Position numbers and translations under genes: made by a program. DNA of 64,000 nt from Pseudaquabacterium inlustre (lineage in GTDB: Bacteria > Pseudomonadota > Gammaproteobacteria > Burkholderiales > Burkholderiaceae_C), in contig NZ_JBBUTH010000009.1 of assembly GCF_038066595.1 (NCBI RefSeq), positions 372,001 through 436,000 of the forward strand. Direction: 5' to 3'. A model generated the notes under the pieces. It had not been told where the DNA came from, made no database searches, and saw only the letters and a program-made list of their open reading frames with translations. Positions within the stretch are counted from its first letter, which is position 1. Each line of letters starts with the position of its first letter. Below are positions 8,477 through 16,453 of the stretch, one piece after another.

Positions 8477-9586
8477 ATGCCAGGCAAGGTGCTCGTCGTC
8501 GACGATTCCGCCTTGATGCGCCGCCTGCTCACCGGCGTGCTGAAGGACGCCGGATTCGACGTGGTGGTGGCCCGCAACGGGCTGGAAGGCGTGCAGCAGC
8601 TCACCGAACACCAGCCCGACGTCGTGACGCTGGACATCAACATGCCCGAGATGGACGGCCTGACCGCCCTCTCGCTGATGATGCAGGCGCGCCCCACGCC
8701 GGTGGTGATGGTGAGCTCGCTCACCGAGAAGGGGGCCGTGGCCACCTTCGAGGCGCTGGCGCTGGGGGCGGTGGACTTCATCGCCAAGCCGGGCGGCACC
8801 ATCTCGCTGACGGTGGACGACATCTCCGAGCAGCTGGTGGCCAAGGTCAAGGCGGCGGCCCGGGCACGCATCGGTGCGGCCGCTGCGCGCCGCCCGGCCG
8901 CCACGCCGGCGCCGTCGCCCCGCCCGGCCAGCGGCCCGGCGACGCGCGCCACCGCCACCCCATCGGCCGCGCTGCAGCGGCTGACCGAGGGCGTCAAGCC
9001 GCGTGCCGGCAAGGTGAGCGGGCTGGTGATCATCGGCGTGTCCACCGGCGGCCCGCGCACGCTGGAGGACATCCTGCCGGCGCTGCCCGCCCACTTTCCC
9101 TGGCCGGTGCTGGTGGCCCAGCACATGCCGCCCAACTTCACCGCGGCCTTCGCGCAACGCATGGACGCGCTGTGCCGGCTGAACGTGCGCGAGTGCCACG
9201 CCACCATGCCCATCGAGGCCGGCCATGTCTACATCGGCAAGGGCGGCACCGACATGGTGGTGGTGGAACGGCTGGGCCGGCTGGCCGTGCAACCCAAGCC
9301 CGAGACGCCCGGCCACCCCTGGCACCCCTCGGTCGACGTGCTGGTGCAAAGCGCCATGTCGCATGTGCCGGCCGAGCACATCGTGGGCGTGCAGCTCACC
9401 GGCATGGGCGACGACGGTGCCCGTGCGATGGCCGAGCTGAAGCTGCAGGGCGGCCGCACGATCGCCGAGAGCCAGGAAACGGCGGTGGTGTTCGGCATGC
9501 CCCAGGAACTGATCGAACGCGGCGGCGCCAGCGTGGTGCTGCCGTGCGGCGACGTGACCCGCCAGCTGTGTCACTGGATCCGGTAA
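8477..9586 (+). CDS. cheB: Chemotaxis protein-glutamate methylesterase CheB
   Basis: This 369-residue enzyme removes methyl groups from receptor glutamates and deamidates glutamines after phosphorylation by CheA. The N-terminal receiver has D9/D10, phospho-acceptor D53 and K104. An Ala/Pro-rich linker (about 133-175) leads to the esterase domain with the triad serine in GVSTGGP (S189), histidine in AQHMPPN (H216) and aspartate in GMGDDGA (D313). The ATG at 8477 has GGAGG nine bases upstream; a GTG six bases earlier is too close to that site. With cheR it implies an adaptation cycle acting on the receptors here. Confidence 0.95.
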   Translation: MPGKVLVVDDSALMRRLLTGVLKDAGFDVVVARNGLEGVQQLTEHQPDVVTLDINMPEMDGLTALSLMMQARPTPVVMVSSLTEKGAVATFEALALGAVDFIAKPGGTISLTVDDISEQLVAKVKAAARARIGAAAARRPAATPAPSPRPASGPATRATATPSAALQRLTEGVKPRAGKVSGLVIIGVSTGGPRTLEDILPALPAHFPWPVLVAQHMPPNFTAAFAQRMDALCRLNVRECHATMPIEAGHVYIGKGGTDMVVVERLGRLAVQPKPETPGHPWHPSVDVLVQSAMSHVPAEHIVGVQLTGMGDDGARAMAELKLQGGRTIAESQETAVVFGMPQELIERGGASVVLPCGDVTRQLCHWIR

Positions 9587-9607
9587 GCCGGTCAAGGAGG
9601 AAGCGCC

Positions 9608-10234
9608 ATGGGACTTCGCAAGCCCGCCGCCATCGAACCCCTGCGCGAGGTGGTCGAGCGTGAGCATGCCCGCGACCTGCCCGGCCTGCTGGCCCAGCTG
9701 CGCAGCGGCGACGATGCGCAGCGCCGCCGCGCCGCGCGCGACCTGGCCGGCTACCCGCAGGCCGCGGCCGCGCTCGGCGAACACCTGCTCGGCGAGGCCT
9801 CGCCCGCGGTGCGCCTGACGGTCTTCACCTCGCTGACCGGCTACGCCAGCGACGAGGCCGTGAGCGCGCTGCTGCCCCTGCTGCGCAGCGAGGATGCCCA
9901 GATGCGCAACGGCGCCATCGAGGCCCTGGCGGCAATGCCGGGCGCGGTGGCCCCCCGGGTGGACGCCTTGCTGCACGACACCGACCCCGACGTGCGCATC
10001 TTCACCGTCAACATGCTGGGCGATCTGCGCCACGAGAAGGTGGTGCCCTGGCTGGAGCAGGTGCTGCAGCACGAGACCCAGGTCAACGTGGTGGCGGCCG
10101 CGATCGAGGTGCTGGCCGAGGTCGGCTCCGCGGTCGACATCCCCGCGCTGAACGCCACGATCCGGCGCTTCGACGGCGACCCCTTCATCGGCTTCGCCGC
10201 CCAGATGGCCATCGAACGCATCGAGACCGCATGA
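9608..10234 (+). CDS. HEAT-repeat protein in chemosensory cluster
   Basis: A 208-residue, all-helical protein made of about five HEAT/PBS-type repeats. Repeated features are alanine-rich helices with RR-AA-DL, VR-TVF-SL, MRNGAIEAL and VRIFTVNML patterns at roughly 30-residue spacing. There is no signal peptide or membrane segment. HEAT solenoids bind proteins, and this one sits between cheB and cheR with AAGGAGG before its ATG, so a scaffold role in this pathway is inferred. It is not a standard chemotaxis component. No catalytic motif is visible. Confidence 0.82.
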   Translation: MGLRKPAAIEPLREVVEREHARDLPGLLAQLRSGDDAQRRRAARDLAGYPQAAAALGEHLLGEASPAVRLTVFTSLTGYASDEAVSALLPLLRSEDAQMRNGAIEALAAMPGAVAPRVDALLHDTDPDVRIFTVNMLGDLRHEKVVPWLEQVLQHETQVNVVAAAIEVLAEVGSAVDIPALNATIRRFDGDPFIGFAAQMAIERIETA

Positions 10235-10280
10235 CACACCACCTCTACCCGCCCGATCGCGTGCGTCGCTGGAGACTGCC

Positions 10281-11150
10281 ATGAGGGCCGCCGCCGTTTC
10301 GCGAAGCATCGAGATCACCGATGCCGACTTCCTGAAGTTCCGCGACTTCTTCTACCGCAAGACCGGCATCCATTTCGACGACAGCAAGCGCTACTTCGTC
10401 GACAAGCGCCTGATCGAGCGCATCGAGGCCACCGGCGCCGACGACTTCCGCAGCTGGTTCATCGCGCTGCGCTTCGAGTCCAAGGGCGAGGAGCTGCAAC
10501 AGCTGGTCAACGCGATGACGGTCAACGAGACCTACTTCTTCCGCGAGGCCTACCAGTTCGACTGCATGGTCAACGACATGCTCAACGAGGTGGCCCGCCG
10601 CAAGAAGCCAGGCGGCCGCATCCGCATCTGGTCGATCCCCTCGTCCACCGGCGAGGAGCCGTACTCGATCGCGATCTACCTGCTCGAGCGCTGGAAGCTG
10701 ATCGAGGATTACGAGGTCGAGATCCTGTCCTCCGACATCGACACGCAGGTGCTGCAGATGGCCCAGCGCGGCGTGTATTCGTCGCGCTCGGTGGCGCAAC
10801 TGCCCAAGCCCTACCTGGAGAAGTATTTCCGCCGGCTCAACGACAACGAGTTCGCCATCTCGCGCGACCTGGTGGATGCGGTGGAGTTCAGCCGTGTGAA
10901 CCTGACCGATGCCAACGACACACGGCGCTTCCGCGACATCGACCTGGTGTTCTGCCGCAACCTGCTGATCTATTTCGACGATCTGTCGCGACGCGTGGCC
11001 GCCGAGGCCTTCTACGACGCGATGAGCCCGGGCGGCTTCATCTGCCTGGGGCATTCCGAGTCGATGAGCCGCATCACCTCGCTGTTCGAGGTGCGGCGCT
11101 TCCGCGACGCCATGGTCTATCAGAAACCGCTGCAAGGAGAGCGCCGATGA
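10281..11150 (+). CDS. cheR: Chemotaxis methyltransferase CheR
   Basis: This 289-residue protein transfers methyl groups from S-adenosylmethionine to receptor glutamates. The N-terminal helical domain (about 10-90) carries MTVNETYFFRE. The methyltransferase fold follows, with the SAM-binding segment IWSIPSSTGEEPYSIA (about 118-133), an acidic SSDID strand and the late motif VFCRNLLIYF. There is no C-terminal TPR or pentapeptide-docking extension. Its stop overlaps the next ATG as ATGA, so it is translationally coupled to the following cheY. Ribosome-binding signal is weak (GGAG). Confidence 0.94.
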   Translation: MRAAAVSRSIEITDADFLKFRDFFYRKTGIHFDDSKRYFVDKRLIERIEATGADDFRSWFIALRFESKGEELQQLVNAMTVNETYFFREAYQFDCMVNDMLNEVARRKKPGGRIRIWSIPSSTGEEPYSIAIYLLERWKLIEDYEVEILSSDIDTQVLQMAQRGVYSSRSVAQLPKPYLEKYFRRLNDNEFAISRDLVDAVEFSRVNLTDANDTRRFRDIDLVFCRNLLIYFDDLSRRVAAEAFYDAMSPGGFICLGHSESMSRITSLFEVRRFRDAMVYQKPLQGERR

Positions 11151-11581
11151 GCGCGAACATCCTGGTCATCGACGATGCCGCCACCGTGCGCATGTACCAC
11201 CGCAAGATGCTGGGCGATGCCGGCTGGCGGATCGAGGAAGCGGTGAACGGCGTGGAGGCCCTGGAGAAGGTGGCCAACCAGCCCAAGGACCAGCCCTTCG
11301 ACCTGTACGTGGTGGACATCAACATGCCGAAGATGGACGGCTACACCTTCGTGCGCGAACTGCGCCGCCTGGGGCATGTGCCGCAGGCGCCGGTGCTGAT
11401 GGTCTCCACCGAGGCCCAGGTGCAGGACGCCACCGCCGCGCAGGACGCCGGCGCCAACTGCTACCTGGTCAAGCCCGCCAAGCCGGCCGAGCTGGTGCTC
11501 ACCGCCGCGCTGCTGCTGGGCGACCTGCCCGCTGCGCAGAAGGCCGGCGGCATCCACCTGGCTGCGGGAGGCCTGCAATGA
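11147..11581 (+). CDS. CheY-like single receiver protein (first of three)
   Basis: A 144-residue receiver with D9/D10, phospho-acceptor D57 in VVDINMPKMDG, S88 in a MVSTEA context and K109. A short Ala/Gly tail (about 128-144) follows the domain. It overlaps both neighbours by four bases (ATGA), cheR upstream and cheA downstream, so its expression is tied to the kinase and methyltransferase. It is the most likely primary phosphate acceptor from CheA. Its sequence differs clearly from the other two receivers of the cluster, which resemble each other. Confidence 0.9.
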   Translation: MSANILVIDDAATVRMYHRKMLGDAGWRIEEAVNGVEALEKVANQPKDQPFDLYVVDINMPKMDGYTFVRELRRLGHVPQAPVLMVSTEAQVQDATAAQDAGANCYLVKPAKPAELVLTAALLLGDLPAAQKAGGIHLAAGGLQ

Positions 11582-13965
11582 GCGCGTCGACCGAACTTCT
11601 GGACCAGTTCATCCTCGAGGCGCGCGAGTGCCTGGAGCAGATCGGCCAGCGCCTGCTCGATGTCGAGAAGGAGCCCGGCAACCGCGAGTTGCTGAACGAC
11701 CTGTTCCGCCAGGTGCACACGCTCAAGGGCAACTGCGGCCTGTTCGACTTCAAGGCGCTGGAACGCGTGGTGCATGCCGGTGAAGACCTGCTGGACCGCG
11801 TGCGCAACGGCTCGCTGGCCTACAACGGCGACATCGCCGACGCCCTGCTGGCCGCGATGGACTACACCGCCGAACTGGTGGACGCCATCGCCGAGGAAGG
11901 CGCGCAGCCGGCCTCCAGCGACGGCCGCTCGCAGGAGCTGGCCAGCGCACTGCGCCGCCACCTCGACGGCCCGGCCGCAGCACCTGCGGCCGCCGAGGCC
12001 CCCGCTGCCGCGCCCGCCGCATCTGCCACCTCCCCGGTGGCCCCCCTGCCCGCCTGGCTGGCCGATCTGCCCGCGGACTTCCAGCGCCACGGCCTGACCG
12101 CCTTGCGCTACACGCCCGACGCCGACTGCTTCTTCAAGGGCGAGGACCCCTGGCACCTGGCTCGCAGCACGCCGGGCCTGCAGCACCTGATGGTGCGACC
12201 GGCCGGGGACTGGGCCGCCGCCGCCGACTTCGACTGCTACCACTGCAACCTCGAACTGGTGGTGGTCAGCGACGCGCCGCGCGCCTACATCGAGGAGCAC
12301 TACCGCTACGTGCCCGACCAGATCTGCTGCCATGCGCTGGAGGCGGCGCCCAGCGCCGGCAGCGCTGCAGCGGCCGAGGACCCCTCGCCCGCCCAGGCCG
12401 CGCAGGCCGACCCCGTGCAGGCGCTGCTGCGCGTGCGCATCGGCCGCATCTGGGACGACCAGCGCGCGCTGCTGGCCCGCCCCGGCATCGCCGCCGGCAC
12501 GGTGGCCGCCACGCGGCGCACCTTCTCCCAGCTGATCGGCAGCTGGGGTGACGAGGCGCTGGCCGCCAGCCTGCGCCAGTCGCTGGAGGCTCTGCCCGCC
12601 GGCGCCACGCCGCTGGCAGCCTGGGCGCTGCAGCACCGCCCCGGTGGCGGCGCGAGCGACGAGGCGCCGGCCGTGGGCCACACCATCGGCGCCCCGGTGG
12701 CCCCCGGTGCCGCGCTGGTGGCACCGCCGGAGCCGCGCCGCGGCGGCAACAACCCCGGCACCGACGACGCCAGCGGCGGCGCGGGTGGCGCGCAGAAGGT
12801 GCTGAAGGTCGCGCAGGACAAGATCGATCGCCTGATGGACCTGATCGGCGAGATGGTGGTGGCCAAGAACGCCCTGCCCTACCTGGCCAACCGCGCCGAG
12901 ACGGTGTTCAACCAGCGCGAGCTGGCACGCGAGATCAAGACCCAGTACTCGGTGATCAACCGCATCGCCGAGGACATGCAGCACGCCATCATGCAGGTGC
13001 GCATGCTGCCGGTGGGCACCGTGTTCCAGCGCTTCGGCCGCCTGGTGCGCGACATCTCGAAGAAGCTGGGCAAGGAGGTCAACCTGGTCATCGAGGGCGA
13101 GGACACCGAGGCCGACAAGAACGTCATCGAGAGCCTGGCCGATCCGCTGATCCACATCCTGCGCAACAGCCTGGACCACGGCATCGAGCTGCCCGCCGTG
13201 CGCGTGGCCGCGGGCAAGCCGGCGGTGGGCACGCTGCGCGTGGCGGCACGCCAGGAAGGTGACCGCGTCATCCTCGACATCACCGACGACGGCGCCGGCA
13301 TCGACACCGAGCGTGTGCGCAACAAGGCGGTGGAGCGCGGCCTGATCCCGGCCGACCGCGCCGGCCTGCTCACCGAGCACGAGGCGGTGCAGCTGGTGTT
13401 CCTGCCCGGCTTCTCGACGGCCGAAGCCATCAGCGACCTGTCGGGCCGCGGCGTGGGCATGGACGTGGTGCGCTCGGCGGTGGAACGCATCAACGGCAGC
13501 GTGGAACTGTCCAGCACCCGCGGCCAGGGCACGCAGATCCGTCTGGCGCTGCCGCTCAGCATGGCCGTCACCAACGTCATGATGATCGAGACCGCGGGCC
13601 GCCGCTTCGGCGTGCCGATGGACCTGATCGTCGAGACGGTGCGCGTGCCGGCCGAGGACATCCACCACTTCAAGAGCGCCCAGACCGTGGTGCTGCGCGG
13701 GCGCATCGTGCCGCTGCGCGCGCTCAACGAACTGCTGGCGCTGGACGAGCCGCCGCGCATGAATGCCGATGGCGAGCACGCGGTGCTGGTGGTGCGCCTG
13801 GGCAACGAGAACGTGGGCCTGCTGGTCGACGACTTCCACGGCACCAGCGACATCATCCTCAAGCCGCTGGAGGGCGTGCTCACCGGCATCACCGGCTTCG
13901 CCGGCACGGCGCTGATGGGCGATGGCAGCGTGCTGATGATCCTCAACCCCAAGGAGCTGAGCTGA
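11578..13965 (+). CDS. cheA: Chemotaxis sensor kinase CheA
   Basis: A 795-residue kinase. The Hpt (P1) domain has phospho-acceptor H47 in VHTLKGN. Residues about 130-405 are an unusually long Ala/Pro-rich middle with a compact module at about 170-255 containing a FFKGEDPW turn and two Cys-rich strands; this probably replaces the usual P2 receiver-docking domain. Then come dimerisation P3 (from about 405, IDRLMDLIGEMVVAKN), ATPase P4 with HILRNSLDHG, DDGAGI and GRGVGMD boxes, and a C-terminal CheW-like P5 (about 660-795). There is one Hpt and no fused receiver. It overlaps cheY upstream and the small STAS-like gene downstream. Confidence 0.95.
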   Translation: MSASTELLDQFILEARECLEQIGQRLLDVEKEPGNRELLNDLFRQVHTLKGNCGLFDFKALERVVHAGEDLLDRVRNGSLAYNGDIADALLAAMDYTAELVDAIAEEGAQPASSDGRSQELASALRRHLDGPAAAPAAAEAPAAAPAASATSPVAPLPAWLADLPADFQRHGLTALRYTPDADCFFKGEDPWHLARSTPGLQHLMVRPAGDWAAAADFDCYHCNLELVVVSDAPRAYIEEHYRYVPDQICCHALEAAPSAGSAAAAEDPSPAQAAQADPVQALLRVRIGRIWDDQRALLARPGIAAGTVAATRRTFSQLIGSWGDEALAASLRQSLEALPAGATPLAAWALQHRPGGGASDEAPAVGHTIGAPVAPGAALVAPPEPRRGGNNPGTDDASGGAGGAQKVLKVAQDKIDRLMDLIGEMVVAKNALPYLANRAETVFNQRELAREIKTQYSVINRIAEDMQHAIMQVRMLPVGTVFQRFGRLVRDISKKLGKEVNLVIEGEDTEADKNVIESLADPLIHILRNSLDHGIELPAVRVAAGKPAVGTLRVAARQEGDRVILDITDDGAGIDTERVRNKAVERGLIPADRAGLLTEHEAVQLVFLPGFSTAEAISDLSGRGVGMDVVRSAVERINGSVELSSTRGQGTQIRLALPLSMAVTNVMMIETAGRRFGVPMDLIVETVRVPAEDIHHFKSAQTVVLRGRIVPLRALNELLALDEPPRMNADGEHAVLVVRLGNENVGLLVDDFHGTSDIILKPLEGVLTGITGFAGTALMGDGSVLMILNPKELS

Positions 13966-14210
13966 TGCCGATCCGTTTCCACAAGAAGCAGGCCATGCTC
14001 GACGGCTTCGTCACCGTCGAGGATGCCGAGGCGCTGTCGAACTGGCTGCGCGAGGGCCAGGGCCGTGGCGTGCACCTGGGCCAGTGCGCACAGGTGCATG
14101 CCGCGGTGCTGCAGGTGCTGATGGCGCTCAAGCCACGCCTGGTGGCGGCCCCGGCCGACGCTCACCTGGCCGGCGCGCTGCGGGCTGCCGGACTGCCCGG
14201 CGCTGCCTGA
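13965..14210 (+). CDS. Small STAS-like protein downstream of cheA
   Basis: An 81-residue soluble protein whose start overlaps the cheA stop by one base (TGATG), so it is translationally coupled. A strand-like N-terminus (MLDGFVTVEDAEALSNWL) is followed by VHLGQCAQVHAAVLQVLMAL and a final short helix. The hydrophobic strand, small-residue turn and helix resemble the core of STAS anti-anti-sigma domains, but the usual phospho-serine position holds cysteine or glutamine. It might be a chemosensory adaptor. The family assignment is by pattern only. Confidence 0.6.
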   Translation: MPIRFHKKQAMLDGFVTVEDAEALSNWLREGQGRGVHLGQCAQVHAAVLQVLMALKPRLVAAPADAHLAGALRAAGLPGAA

Positions 14211-14410
14211 TCCGAGGCCGCCATGATGCGCGTGCGTTTCGTCACGGGGGCTGCGCGCGCCGCGGGGCGCAGCCGCACTCAAGCCACCCGTCCGGGTTGC
14301 CGAAAACCCCTCAAGGGGACCGCCCATCCAGGGGCGCGCCAACCCGCACGGCAGTACCGCGTGCAAGACCTGACACCAAGGCCACTGCCACAGCAAGAGG
14401 TTGCGTGCAC
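14211..14410 (+). other. Intergenic spacer before the second cheY
   Basis: This 200-base gap breaks an otherwise tightly packed cluster. It contains one perfect GC-rich hairpin near its start and an AAGAGG element about ten bases before the next ATG. A small open frame beginning at 14223 is compositionally poor and was not accepted as a gene. Confidence 0.5.
14249..14274 (+). other. Perfect 8-bp inverted repeat in the spacer
   Basis: GGCTGCGC at 14249-14256 pairs with GCGCAGCC at 14267-14274 across a ten-base loop. No T run follows, so it is not a standard terminator. It may be an attenuator or an RNA-stability hairpin dividing cheA expression from the downstream receivers. Confidence 0.4.
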
Positions 14411-14776
14411 ATGAAAAGCGTCTTCTTGGTCGATGACTCGGCCACCATGCTGATGAGCCTGAAGGGCACGCTGGAGATCAGCGGCTTCAAGGTCGAGACC
14501 GCGCCGGATGGCGAAGCGGCCCTCGGCAAGCTCAAGGCCGGGCTGCGACCCGACCTGATCATCACCGACATCAACATGCCCAAGCTCGACGGCATCGGGC
14601 TGATCCGCGAGGCGCGCAAGCTGCTGCGCTTCACGCCGATCCTGGCGCTCACCACCGAAAGCCAGCAGGCCAAGCGGGAAGAGGCCAAGAAGATCGGCGC
14701 CACCGGATGGCTGGTCAAGCCGGTGGGCGGCGCCGATCTGGTCAAGGTCATCAAGCAGGTCATTCCGGGCGCCTGA
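14411..14776 (+). CDS. CheY-like single receiver protein (second of three)
   Basis: A 121-residue receiver of standard CheY length with D8/D9, phospho-acceptor D53 in ITDINMPKLDG, T81 or T82 in LALTTES and K103. The ATG at 14411 was chosen because the domain begins there directly (MKSVFLVDDS). It is separated from cheA and its small partner by 200 bases and lies eight bases before the receptor-like gene with a CheZ-type motif. The helix segment LIREARKLLRFTPILALTT nearly matches that of the third receiver, which points to duplication of these two. Confidence 0.9.
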   Translation: MKSVFLVDDSATMLMSLKGTLEISGFKVETAPDGEAALGKLKAGLRPDLIITDINMPKLDGIGLIREARKLLRFTPILALTTESQQAKREEAKKIGATGWLVKPVGGADLVKVIKQVIPGA

Positions 14777-14783
14777 GGCCAGC

Positions 14784-16031
14784 ATGGACGGCGACAAGCA
14801 CATCCCCGCCGCCCCCTGGCGCCGCTGGTTCACCCGCTTCACCGTGCGGGACATGGGCCTGGCCGCCCTGGTGGTCTGCGCGCTGGCAGCGCACGCGCTC
14901 TGGTCCGACACCGTGGCCTGGACCTCGCTGCTGTGGTTGGCCGGTGGCACGGCCATCGGTGTGTGGCTGGGCGGGCGCGCCGCGCCACCCCAGTTCGGCA
15001 CCAGCGCCCGCGCCACCGAGGTGGTGGCGCAGGACATCCAGACACTGCGCCAGGCCTTTGCCGTGCTGAAGCAGCAGGTGGACGCCACCATCCAGTCCAG
15101 CGAAGGCGCGGTGCTGTCGATGATGGAGCGCATGAACCGCGTGCACCGCAATGCCGAGGAACTGCGCGCCCGCATCATCGAGGCCGTCCGCCGTTCGCAA
15201 TCGCTGTCGGCCGAGTCACTGGGGCGCGCGGGCCAGCACGGCCAGGCCGTGGCCTCGCTGGCCGAACACGAGGCCAAGTTCGAGGCCCAGCGCGCACAGA
15301 ACCAGGACCGCGTGCGTGCCGTGGCCGACCAGGTGCGGCAGCTCACGCCCGTGGCATCGCTGATTGGCGAGATCTCGCGCCAGACCAATCTGCTGGCCAT
15401 CAATGCCAGCATCGAGGCGGCCCGCGCCGGCCGCGAGGGGGCCGGCTTCAAGGTGGTGGCGGCCGAAGTGCGCCGGCTGTCCACCCAGACCAGCGAGGCC
15501 GCACGCCAGATCACCGAAGGCATCGCCCTGGCAGCCAGCGCCATCGACGACGAGATGACCAGCGCACGGGCCATGCATGGCGACAGCGCTGCGCACCAGT
15601 TGGGCGAGATCGCACGCCACATCCAGTCGATGAGCGACACGCTCGGTGACGTGGTGCCCTACCTCGGCGAGCTGTCCACGCACATGGACAGCGGCATGGC
15701 CGTGGTCACCGAAGACATCATCAACACCCTGGGTGACATGCAGTTCCAGGACATCAACCGCCAGTTGCTCGAGCAGATCAACAGCGCGCTGTCCAGCCTG
15801 TCGGACCACTTCTCGCAGATCTACCAGCTGATCGACGGGCAGGCGCCGCCGCCGCCCGTCATGCTGGAGGAACTGCTGTCCCGGTGGACCGAGAACTACG
15901 TGATGCATTCCCAGCGCGTGGCCCACGCCCGGGCCATCGGCGCCGAAGTGCCCGAACCGGCAAAGCAGGACGAGTCGGCGAACAACCTCACCCTGGCGAC
16001 CGCCTATGGCCCCCGCGTCGAGTTCTTCTGA
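14784..16031 (+). CDS. Membrane MCP-like protein with C-terminal CheZ-type motif
   Basis: A 415-residue protein with two adjacent membrane helices (about 25-42 and 44-62) and almost no periplasmic loop, so it cannot sense an external ligand with a classical domain. A shortened MCP hairpin has its tip around 199-230 (RQTNLLAINASIEAARAG). Near the C-terminus FQDINRQ (321-327) reproduces the DxxxQ arrangement of the CheZ phosphatase (QDLTGQ), with D323 and Q327 in the expected positions on an amphipathic helix. It lies between two CheY-like genes. A membrane-tethered CheY phosphatase is inferred; a plain receptor is the alternative. Confidence 0.85.
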   Translation: MDGDKHIPAAPWRRWFTRFTVRDMGLAALVVCALAAHALWSDTVAWTSLLWLAGGTAIGVWLGGRAAPPQFGTSARATEVVAQDIQTLRQAFAVLKQQVDATIQSSEGAVLSMMERMNRVHRNAEELRARIIEAVRRSQSLSAESLGRAGQHGQAVASLAEHEAKFEAQRAQNQDRVRAVADQVRQLTPVASLIGEISRQTNLLAINASIEAARAGREGAGFKVVAAEVRRLSTQTSEAARQITEGIALAASAIDDEMTSARAMHGDSAAHQLGEIARHIQSMSDTLGDVVPYLGELSTHMDSGMAVVTEDIINTLGDMQFQDINRQLLEQINSALSSLSDHFSQIYQLIDGQAPPPPVMLEELLSRWTENYVMHSQRVAHARAIGAEVPEPAKQDESANNLTLATAYGPRVEFF

Positions 16032-16431
16032 GGTCCGATCCCCCACGATCCTGGTCGTCGATGATTCGGCCACGATGCGCATGAGCATCGAGATGTCGCT
16101 GCGGCTGGCCGGCTACCAGGTGGTGATCGCCGAGCATGGCGGCGCTGCGTTGGAACTGCTCAAGGGCGGGCTGCGGCCCGACCTGGTGCTCACCGACATC
16201 GTGATGCCGGGCGTGGACGGCCTGGGCCTGATCCGCGAGGCGCGCAAGATCCTGCGCTTCACCCCGATCATCGCCCTCACCACCCAGGGGCAGCGCCTGC
16301 TGCGCAACGAGGGCAAGGCTGCCGGTGCCACGGCGTGGCTGATCAAGCCCACGGGTGGCCATGCCCTGATCTCGCTGGTGCAGCGCTTCCTCGGCGAGAC
16401 CGCGCGCGTCACCAGCCCCGGCCCGGCCTGA
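16006..16431 (+). CDS. CheY-like single receiver protein (third of three)
   Basis: A 141-residue receiver with D19/D20, phospho-acceptor D64 in LTDIVMPGVDG, a LTTQGQ threonine and lysine in LIKPTGG. The only in-frame ATG (16006) overlaps the preceding receptor-like gene by 26 bases, giving a 13-residue serine-rich leader before the domain. It closely resembles the second receiver. It is the last gene of the plus-strand cluster and converges on the TonB_C gene. Confidence 0.88.
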   Translation: MAPASSSSEVRSPTILVVDDSATMRMSIEMSLRLAGYQVVIAEHGGAALELLKGGLRPDLVLTDIVMPGVDGLGLIREARKILRFTPIIALTTQGQRLLRNEGKAAGATAWLIKPTGGHALISLVQRFLGETARVTSPGPA

Positions 16432-16453
16432 ACGGCGCGCCGTCCGGTCAGGC
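16426..16453. terminator. Candidate bidirectional terminator hairpin
   Basis: GCCTGA at 16426-16431 pairs with TCAGGC at 16448-16453, and ACGGCGCGCCGT inside is itself palindromic. The outer arms contain the stop codons of both convergent genes. There is no T run on either side, so intrinsic termination is not certain. Confidence 0.4.

Noticed and set aside
14223..14414. Small open frame in the spacer before the second cheY
   Set aside because: 63 residues rich in Arg and Pro, overlapping the next gene's start, with no ribosome-binding site or recognisable pattern.
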